A stretch of DNA of 64,000 nt, taken from assembly GCA_964036665.1 (NCBI GenBank), contig OZ038529.1:4758501-4822500 (forward strand), in the 5' to 3' direction. A model generated the notes under the pieces. The model had not been told where the DNA came from. It saw only the letters and a list, made by a program, of their open reading frames with translations, and did not search any database. Shown here one piece after another: positions 55,977-64,000 of the stretch. Every line of letters starts with the position of its first letter. Within the stretch, counting starts at the first letter, position 1. This stretch comes from Gordius sp. MW1 (Eukaryota > Nematomorpha > Gordioida > Gordea > Gordiidae). The translations under genes and the position numbers were made by a program.

Positions 55977-58470
55977 TTATTCTTCCGCAAGTTTGGTGAC
56001 ATAATTGAGATCAGTTCCACATAGGATGTCCGAACTGCAATGCAAGTAATGCACCAAAGGAACGATCCCGTACAATGCTATGCAATCAAATATCCACTCG
56101 CGAGAGACTGGAAAAGCACGATATTTACGGTAAAATTCTAAAGAAATATCAAAATATAAAAATTCAAAAAGTTTAATATAAACAAAGAGTTTGTAAAAAA
56201 TTAAACAGTGTAGAACACAGTTTGCATTGCTCACTACCAATTATTTTAAGCATTATACTTCACAGTAATGTTGTAAAAACGGCTAGGTTTTATTTGATTG
56301 ATTTTTGGTTTTAGTCGACTAAACATAAACAAACCAAAGATTCATTGGTCTGTTTTTCTTGGTAGCATGACCAAACATTTGGTCAGTTTATGTTTAGTCG
56401 ACCTCAACCAAAGGTGAGGATTCTTACTCTGTAATTTCCCAAACAAAACCCATCCACTTTTACAACACTACAAGATATATATCGAACCAAACAATCCACA
56501 ATTATTCCACGTGTAAAATATAAAATATTGCTTTAGATATATTAGTTAATATAATTCGCGAATAAAGTTCATCCTTTTAGACAAGGGAATATCTCTTTTT
56601 CGAGACGCCTTACCCGAATAACGGGTCGAATCGAGGCGGACATTAGCTTCGGTTTGCGCTATGACAACTTTACGTCTAGTGCCATCTGGGTTAAACAGAG
56701 AAGGCGATAGTATCAGGCGTGCCCCGCACAGGCCCAGCAATTGTTTGAGTTCTTGTAAGGGTAGGTCCGGGGTAAAATTGCCGAAACAACAAATGTCGAA
56801 ATCTATTAATAATTTGATATCTGGACTTCGGCGAGAGAGTTGAGGAGCCAGGGTTACGGCTTCAGTCAAGGTGTCTCCTTGAACTTCAAATTCCTCCTAA
56901 ATGCCACGAAGCAAACGAAAATTTATTTAAAATATCAATTTTTGTTTCAAATATTTCAAATTTTAAATTAACGTAGTATTTTCCAGTGGTTTTGATTAAA
57001 TAAATTTAGGAATAAAAAACAAATATTTTTGGTTTTGAAAGTATTAATTCGAGAGGATAATAAATAAGAATCCTGCAAGAGTATTCTAAAGATAGCAAAA
57101 CATTTTAAGGATCCATTTGCCTCCAAAAAATTATAAACTGGCAACTATGATATTTTATATAATTTTCACCTTAATAAATAATGGGTTGGAAGAAAACCAT
57201 AATAACAATTCCATTTTTTACTATTATAGCTTATTTTTACTTCACCACATAAATCCAAATTACTTATATCATGAAAAACAGGTCCAAAAAGTTATAGTAT
57301 ATCGAACTTATGGAATAGTACAAATCTAAAACTAGAATATGAGATTTCTATTCATTTTCGATTGCAAGCCCTTCTTACCTCAGGCAATATTTTCTTGGCC
57401 GCGAGACTGGACTTTAGCCATAGCTGACTCATAATCCATTTTTTGCCCGCGACTCCTTGAAAGTATTTTAACGTGCGTTCACATCGCAGCGATAAATCTA
57501 CAATACAAATCGCGCATATATAGTTTAAACCTTGTCTTGTATTTTGCTAGTCTTTGATTAAACTACAATTCCAACAATCTCTATATCATACCGAATTATA
57601 ATTTAATTTCCAGATAGTTATATAGCGAGACCATAAAATCGAAATTTTTAAAACAGTATGCCAAGTTTTGTCGCTTTAAAAGTCTCAATATTCCGTTATT
57701 ATATACTGCACTCTGGTAAAACGAAAACACTACAATTACAAATCTTCGAATGCAATATAAGCAAACTTAACTTCTTACAAAAATTAGTCTATGTAAGATT
57801 ATATATATATAATGTCTTATTTACTCTGTTAAGTAGTTAAATTGCTAACTTGCTTCAAACTCCAGACGCGAACACACACACTGATTTGCTTAATATGCGC
57901 GTTAGCACAATATGTGCTCGCTGTTCGGTGCACTTGGCAAAACAGTAGCTTATAAAAATGCTCGAGGGCCGAGCAGAAACTCGAGCAGATGGTAGCTGGA
58001 GTTGAAGCAAGGTAGCAATTTAACAACTCTACTGTTAAGTCGTATATATAATTATAAAGTTCGTACCAGTTTTGACTATGACGTGAGTTGTCTCAGGAGA
58101 ATATTTGGGCAGATGGACTATATGAAAACGTGCAACGAAGTGTTTTACCAATTCCTAACAAGCAAATCGTGGCAATAATTTACCAAGGATTAATTTTTAG
58201 TATTTACTAATTTAAACAAAAGAATAAATTTTGAGCTTATAAACATCTATATTAAAGAACTTCGAAAAAGATGTACATTTTCAGGAGCAGAAAGTCCTGA
58301 AGTTATGAGCACAATTTCTCTGTTGTTCATAGTTGGGACATGGTTCTTGTTTTTGGTTTTTACGACATTGTTATTTGGGGAAGAAACGAGATAATCGGAC
58401 CCAATCGATATATCCAACGTATCCAACGGCGTAAATTGCAAATCTGTTTCCTCCTGTATCGATGTTTTGG
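55977..58470 (-). CDS. BRCA1: Tandem BRCT domains (exons 8-12)
   Basis: Exon 58470-58277 ends NREIVLITSGLSAPEN. Exon 58154-58067 gives ELVKHFVARFHIVHL and PETTHVIVKT. Exon 57497-57379 gives LRCERTLKYFQGVAGKKWIM. This is BRCT1, with the Ser-Gly that binds phosphoserine and the Lys of AGKKW, equivalent to human S1655 and K1702. Exon 56896-56614 starts EEFEVQGD and holds LLIDFDICCFGNFTPDLP and LKQLLGLCGARLILSPS. Exon 56107-55977 starts VSREWIFDCIALYG and ends KLAEE-stop, completing BRCT2 with its conserved Trp. The link between the BRCT2 halves is a few residues shorter than in vertebrates. Confidence 0.93.
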
Positions 58471-61400
58471 CTAACAAAATATAAAAAACAAGTTTTTTTG
58501 CAAATGCTCATTAAAAAAATTAAAATGAAATAAAAATTTCTAACTTTTTTGACTGATACTCTTTTTGGTTGATATTTGAGTTTGAGATGGAGAGGCTGGA
58601 ACGATTGATATTGCTAAAATTTAAAAAAATCATTAATTTTAACTAACTTAAAAAGTCAAATGTAATATATTTTTGCGTTCTTTAGTTGCCCATATGAAAA
58701 CCCCCAAAATTTATAAATACTATAATACAGTAATAACCAGTAATAACTAGAACAACGAAAAAATAAACAATTTTAAAGATTATCAATAAAAAAAATTGGA
58801 TACTTTTATCGAGATCTTCTTGAAAATGGTTATCTAATGACATATCGACGCCCGTTAAATTGCCTAATTTCTGTCTTTCCACTAATAAATCCTTCTCGTT
58901 TTCATCATTTTCAACGAATTCCGCCTTAACTTCGACTAAAGGTGGCAACTTGTTATGGGTATGAGCGGAAGATGGAATTTCTTCTAGAATTAACAAATCA
59001 CTAGTCCCCGATGAAAATCTGGGATAATCAACAGTGGCATCCCCATCAAAACTCATGAGCGAATCCTGACTTCGGCCATCTTGAAATTGTTCCGAGTTTA
59101 CCTTCTGACTCAGTTCGTTTTTAGCTTGTTCTGGTTCCATGAGTGGCTCTTAAATTTTATATAGTAAATTAGCGTTCAAAACAATTTGAAATCGTGTTTG
59201 AAAACTACCATTTGACTGGTATTCAAAGGTAAATTTTTTATTAATTTTTGGAAATTAGTCAGTTTAGAATGAACAATTTTTATTTGATTCGAAACAAATT
59301 GAGTTTGCAAATGTTATGAAACAAGATGTATTTTGAGTTATTTATCTATTCACCACTTAATCCATGTTTTCTAAAATGTGACCTGACTTTTTGGACCTAA
59401 ATTGCCATGTGAAATTAGATTAAAAATAAACCTAGGTTCAAGATGAATTAAACACGAATAGTGTAACTATCATTGCATTCAATTTACCAAACGAAGTCAA
59501 GTTATGTATCATCCTATCGAACAATATTTACAATGTCGTAATAAATTTTAGAAAATTCTGGCAACAATAACATTATGAATATGAAGCAGAAAATTAAAAA
59601 TTTTTTAATTTTTTTTACAAAAACAAACTAATGAAAAATAATAAATTTCACTTCAAAGTATAACACCGCCCCTATGTTATTACAACTTTTCAAAAATAAC
59701 TAAGGCAACGAGGCATAATGTATCGTACTTGGTGACGGTTCGAACAGACCCATGTCCATCGTTCGTATATCTTCGTTAAATTTGTCGGAAAATTCCGTAT
59801 CCAAACCTAGGCTAAACGTAGCTTTGCCAGAAACGTCCCCCTGGCTTACTATGATAGATTCTCTAATGTCGTTTAGATGTGTTTGGGACAAAATCTTTTT
59901 AACATCGCCAGGAGCCACTTCCATATGATCAGAGGCTTGACTAACAGGAGAGTCTGGAGTAAAATCTTGTTTTTGAACGGAACATTCGTTGGTGTCTGAA
60001 CTCAGAAAATAGATTGAAACGTTATATTTCTAAATTTTGCAAGTAGTAATAACTTTTAAACTAATTTTTTTTACAAATTTATGAAGTCCGTGAGGAAGCA
60101 CATGCTTATTTAAAGTAACCCATAGCTTGTGCATAAAAGTTAGAGTTTAAAAAGTTGCTTCAAAAAAACAACTTGTTTGAGGTCTTAGTTAGGGAAAATA
60201 ATTAGTAGTATAAAATATTAAAAGTTCAGATAAGATAAAAATTGATTTTGACCTCAACTTGCCTAATCAATTAGGAATAATCTGTTTCTTTAGATGTTCA
60301 CAAAAAAATTAATATAACATATGCCATATAAAATTGAGCAAATTCATATTAAAACAACTTATTAATAAATTTGTTAAATTTGCGTTTTTTGCAATGATAT
60401 ATAGGCATTAAGACCTCATTCAAGAGAAACTATAAGAAATCTAACTTGCCTAAGAATTAAATAATCAAGTCCTAGCATGGGCGTAGCCAAGTGGTGACAT
60501 GAAGGGGCGACTGTATATTTTAAAAATTCCATAAAATTATGATTAAAATTTCAACAACAAAAAAACATTTGCCCCTCCCTAAATCACTATTGCCCCCCCC
60601 CTCTAAATCCAATCCTGGCTACGCCCATGAGGCCTAGCCATTATAGGATACCAGTCGATTTAAATTTTTTAAATATATACACAAGCGATGGGCGTACACA
60701 ACTTTGGGATTAGAGGGGGGGGGGCAAAATGATTTAGGGAGGGGAAAATGATCATTATAAATTTTAGCCATAATTTTAATAAATTTACACAGATTTTTAG
60801 ATTTAGAGGGGGGCAGCCGCCTTTTCCTGCCCCCCCCCCCGGGTACGCCCATGAGCGGACACGTAGTATAATATAAATTACCTAGGACAGTACAGCCAAG
60901 ACTACACCTTATAACTTGAGAAGTAAGATTATGCTGAACAGTAATTTCGTTCCCAGTATCTATATTCGCTAAGTTTTCGCTTTCACTCGCTTGTTTGGGC
61001 GTCAGAGGGTCCTGCTTAGTTTTACACTTTTCTAACGGTGAGGTTAGGGCGTTATAAAGAATCGAAAATACTGGAAGATTTTGGCGGCATGGATTTGCTT
61101 CGCAGACTTCGGGGTATTTGTGATTAAATTCGTACTTGGATCTATAACTACCCTGGCTAATCGGAAACTCGGGTTGTACTAGAGGCTCTATTTCGCAAAA
61201 ATAAGTTACATTATTTAATTTGACGTTTGAAGTAATGAATAAAAAGAAGTTATTAATTTATAATTAAAATTAAAAATTTAAAGAATTACTTTTTTATAAC
61301 GATGATAATCAAGATTATGATTACGAATTTCCTGTTAAAAAATATCAAATTAATAAAATTTCACGCCAACTCTTTAGAAGTCCAATTAGAGGGGGGGGGG

Positions 61401-64000
61401 CAAAAATTATTTATGGAGGGGCAAAATAAGAATTTTTTAAAAATTTAACCAAATTTTAATATATTTTAACGAATTTTTGGATTTAAAGGGGGGCACCGCC
61501 CCTCCTTAGATAAATTCCTTTAGATATTAAAATTGAGGGGTATTTATAATATTTAAATGTTTTCTAAAATGGCGTAATCAATATCACTTTGCATTTCCGT
61601 TTCGTCTTCGATGCTTTCGGAGTCATGATAAACGACCAATTTGCGTTCCGAATTTATTATACCTTTAATCAAAGTATAAATCATTTAAGATTTTGTGTAC
61701 AATTAAAATAATAAAATATTTTACCAATTTTCAAAGTAATTTGGTTGCTTAAAATTATTAAACGTAAAAAGACAAAAACCAATATTTTCCCTTAAATTAA
61801 ATTATTTACTTTTAATCTTACTTTTTTCCTTGTTCCCTTCGTCATCGCTTTCGGAAGAAAGATAACTGACTAATTTGCCTCTGGAACCAGGCGATTTGTC
61901 TTAAATGATAGTTATTATATTTAATTGTAAGAAATAATTGGTAATACAATTAAAAATTATATCAGATGTTGCAAAATATTAACTTAGATATATATAAAAA
62001 ATTTATTAACACTTTTTATTTTTAAACATACATGCATATTAACTACTAATAATGCTAAATAAGTAGATCTTTATAATTGCATCGTTTTAAATGGAATATG
62101 AAAAAAAACATAACTTACCATTAAAATTTCTATTGTTATTGATTTGAAAAGCTTGCATGGCATATCGTTTAACTTCTCTCAGCTCTTGAAGGATTAAATT
62201 TTGATTCCTTTCTAGCCTGGCAATCGACTTAAAAATTTCATTTTTCGCTTTTTTGCCCATTTTAAAAGCCCCTTTTCGGTAAAACATACCATTAAATCCT
62301 CGCCTCTTTATAGAATGTTTGGATTTTTTGAATCGACTAATTTCGATTAAACTGCCCTCGATGGATTCACTTGTTGCATTAAAAAGCTGGTGGTCATTTA
62401 TTAATTCCTCTGTCTTATCTAATAGCTGCTCCGTGGTCATATTTTCATATTCAACTTGCAGCCCCAACGTATTCTCAAATTTATTAATTTGCTCTTCAAC
62501 ATCTATAGTAGAACCTCCATCTATTTCGCAAATGGTAACTTTTGGTTTTGATAGCGGGCCATCGTTTTCACTTTCAATCTGATTTTCATCAACATTCATA
62601 TTATCTTCTACAACACTCACTGGACTTTTCAAATTTTCAATAGGTTCATCATTAAAGTCTCTAATGCCATTTTCAGCATTATTAACTGGCGATAAACACT
62701 CTCTTTCTATTACACTTGGTATAAATTCATTGATAACAATCAAATTTGAAGTTTCGGTAGGGCTACTGTTTGATATAACTTCTATGGCCTCATTCTCAAT
62801 CAAACTTTCTACAATATTCTCGTCATTTCTTGGAATTGGGCAATTTCCATTTTTAACACCCTTGTTTTTGGGCTTTCTAATTATATCATTGAGCACGACT
62901 TTACAAGGAGGCATTTCACTCGCTAATTTAGGGTCGATACGATTATGGCTATTTTTCGACTTTTTATTTTCACGAATTAAAGCTTGCCTTCTGGCAACTC
63001 TTTTTCTAGAAACTTCTGAGGATTTTAAGACATTTTTAGCAATTTCAACCTGAGACGACTGGCTGAAATTGTAAATTTTCGTTGAATCCTCCCCAACTTT
63101 CCCCTTATTTAATGGTCGAATCTTAATTTGGGGACGCTCCACGTTACAGTTAAATTGTCCAAATCTTTTAGTTACGTATTGTAATGTTCGATTCACAAAT
63201 TTTTTAGGCCTTCCTCGAGTCGTAGTTCTATATTTACTTTTACCACTCACTCTAACTCTAGCCCTTGGCCTAACGGCATAAATATGCCTTTTGGCTTTGC
63301 TATAAACATTTCGATTGACGTACATGGTTGGACTTATATCAGATTTCTTCGTAACTTCAATAGATTGTGAATTTGGAGTTAGTTTTGTATAAGATTCGTT
63401 TATAATCTCATGGAGCTCTGATAAAAGAGTAGTATCGGTTAATACAAAATTTTCTTTTTCTTCGTCTGCTATAGGAATCATGGATGGATGAACGTGGGGA
63501 GTAGTGTTAGGTAGTGGTGGACTTGATAGTATAATGTTAGTTATATCTTGTAAGGGTAATCTTTCAACACACAAAACTTCACTTTTTTTAGTATTAGGAG
63601 TTAAACTTTCTTTATTCAGAGCTTCACTGGGATTTATTGGACTTGAATGAATACTGGTAAAAGAGTAATTACATTGACTATCATCGGCAAGTAATTTATT
63701 TTTAACATCATGTAGAAAATATTTAAAATCATCTTCATCATCATTTTCAGGTTTGGTTAAAGGTTTAGTTATTGGTGCCTTTATCTTATTTATAAATGCT
63801 ATATCTTGCATGGTGATTTTTGATACAACTTCCTCGATATTTTCTAAAGTATGTTCTTTGGGTGTATCAACTTTATTTATTATATCCTTAAGTGTTGTGT
63901 TGTTAGCAAAATCTTTAAACTTTTTTTGATCATCAACAAGTTTAGTAAAATCCAACGGACCAACACTAGGTAATGCTTTGGTGTTTGTATCTGTTAAACA
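55977..64000 (-). CDS. BRCA1: BRCA1-like tandem-BRCT protein, 3' 12 exons (5' end outside window)
   Basis: Exons in transcript order (minus strand): >64000-62119, 61899-61822, 61662-61588, 61187-60882, 59995-59729, 59148-58804, 58613-58545, 58470-58277, 58154-58067, 57497-57379, 56896-56614, 56107-55977. Phases join throughout, giving about 1279 codons with a TAA at 55979-55977. The C-terminus holds two BRCT domains laid out as in BRCA1. BRCA1 is a nuclear ubiquitin ligase and scaffold in homologous recombination (family knowledge). The RING domain would lie upstream, beyond 64000. Central exons are poorly conserved and rest on splice signals and phase. Several of them run into stop codons soon after the proposed donors, so separate genes or alternative isoforms cannot be excluded for the central part. 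Confidence 0.87.
56264..56470. mobile_element. TA-MITE copy in the last BRCA1 intron
   Basis: Left TGTTGTAAAAACGGCTAGG, inner TTTTAGTCGACTAAACATAA, right CCACTTTTACAACAC|TA. It lies between BRCA1 exons 56896-56614 and 56107-55977. Confidence 0.77.
57834..58031. mobile_element. hAT-like MITE with 8-bp target duplication in a BRCA1 intron
   Basis: The element starts TAGTTAAATTGCTAAC and ends GCAATTTAACAACTCTA. CTGTTAAG occurs on both sides (57826-57833 and 58032-58039), a perfect 8-bp duplication typical of hAT. It ends 35 bp from the BRCA1 exon 58067-58154, just inside its donor side. Confidence 0.82.
58545..61899 (-). CDS. BRCA1: BRCA1-like central exons 2-7
   Basis: These six exons encode low-complexity acidic and serine-rich sequence with no recognised domain, for example SYLSSESDDEGNKEK (61899-61822), VVYHDSESIEDETEM (61662-61588), PISQGSYRSKYEF (61187-60882), ISQ-type and DSP motifs (59995-59729), and PLVEVKAEFVENDENEKD (59148-58804). 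All introns here are phase 1, so exons could be skipped singly without a frameshift. Donors at 61587 (GTGATA), 59728 (GTACGA) and 58803 (GTATCC) are weak. Each is supported because the next exon begins with the bases that complete the codon. Confidence 0.65.
60476..60629. mobile_element. CATGGGCGTAGCC MITE with target duplication
   Basis: Left CATGGGCGTAGCCAAG, right CCTGGCTACGCCCATG. Flanks AGTCCTAG / AGGCCTAG match at 7 of 8 bases. It lies in a BRCA1 intron. Confidence 0.82.
60686..60853. mobile_element. CATGGGCGTAGCC MITE copy
   Basis: Left GATGGGCGTACACAAC, right CCCGGGTACGCCCATG. It lies 57 bp from the previous copy, in opposite orientation, and 28 bp from the donor side of BRCA1 exon 61187-60882. 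Confidence 0.75.
61384..61505. mobile_element. CATGGGCGTAGCC MITE core, both ends lost
   Basis: AATTAGAGGGGGGGGGG, GGAGGGGCAAAATAAG and TTTTTGGATTTAAAGGGG are the family interior. The terminal repeats are absent. Confidence 0.55.
62119..64000 (-). CDS. BRCA1: Long central exon of the BRCA1-like gene (open at window edge)
   Basis: An uninterrupted frame runs from the window edge to a strong donor (G|GTAAGT at 62118). It encodes at least 627 residues of mostly disordered Ser/Asn/Glu/Lys-rich protein. Visible features are an Arg/Lys-rich block with the AT-hook-like core RGRPKK (63217-63200), clusters such as RRQALIRENKKSKN, and a C-terminal helical segment NEIFKSIARLERNQNLILQE followed by LREVKRYAMQ that looks like a coiled coil. 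Vertebrate BRCA1 also has one very long, poorly conserved central exon followed by a coiled coil that binds PALB2. The correspondence is inferred from position only. Confidence 0.75.

Noticed and set aside
58261..58276. Extending the BRCT1 exon to a donor at 58260
   Set aside because: That would break phase with the next exon; the GTACAT donor at 58276 gives exact BRCA1 spacing.
59700..59924. End of a separate gene at the TAG at 59700
   Set aside because: The donor at 59728 joins in frame to 59148-58804, which leads on to the BRCT exons; still not proven.
61555..61662. End of a separate gene at the in-frame TAA near 61555
   Set aside because: An earlier donor at 61587 keeps the phase into 61187-60882; kept as an alternative isoform rather than a gene end.

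Overview
This 64 kb window is AT-rich, intron-dense animal nuclear DNA, not prokaryotic. It holds three split genes of metazoan type with spliceosomal introns of 78 bp to 4.5 kb. DNA transposon relics, a LINE, and satellite/SINE-like repeats fill most of the rest. A strawberry-notch helicase, a zona-pellucida (ZP) membrane protein and a BRCA1-type protein together suggest an invertebrate that kept BRCA1. An arthropod is my guess, but the sequence does not settle the taxon.

Region 1 (1-30021, + strand): a 5'-truncated strawberry notch (sno/SBNO) gene. I rebuilt 25 exons whose phases all join, giving about 1206 codons from the P-loop domain to a TGA stop. Its introns hold at least three MITE families, an inverted pair of hAT transposase relics (19690-21705), a decayed antisense RTE-like LINE (24226-27751) inserted into a MITE, and a 455-bp palindromic element nested in another MITE (29109-29769). 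One intron appears to use a GC donor.

Region 2 (30022-45220): a 15 kb gene-poor stretch. It has a tandem array of about 130-bp units next to tRNA-like B-box modules, 58-bp and 61-bp tandem repeats, GGGTCGGG and GGCCCGGCCC islands, and one isolated exon-like segment (37992-38160) with class A GPCR TM6/TM7 hallmarks.

Region 3 (45221-53649, + strand): a complete 12-exon gene for a ZP-domain type I membrane protein (565 aa): signal peptide, ZP-N, ZP-C, transmembrane segment and a basic, Gly/Asn-rich cytoplasmic tail.

Region 4 (55977-64000, - strand): the 3' part of a BRCA1-like gene: a long central exon running off the window edge, ten further exons, and a last exon. It ends in tandem BRCT domains with the key phosphopeptide-binding Ser and Lys. 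The ZP and BRCA1 genes are tail to tail, with 2.3 kb between their stop codons. The three genes share no pathway that I can see; this is a normal eukaryotic neighbourhood. The most unusual content is the layered repeat structure, not a gene cluster.
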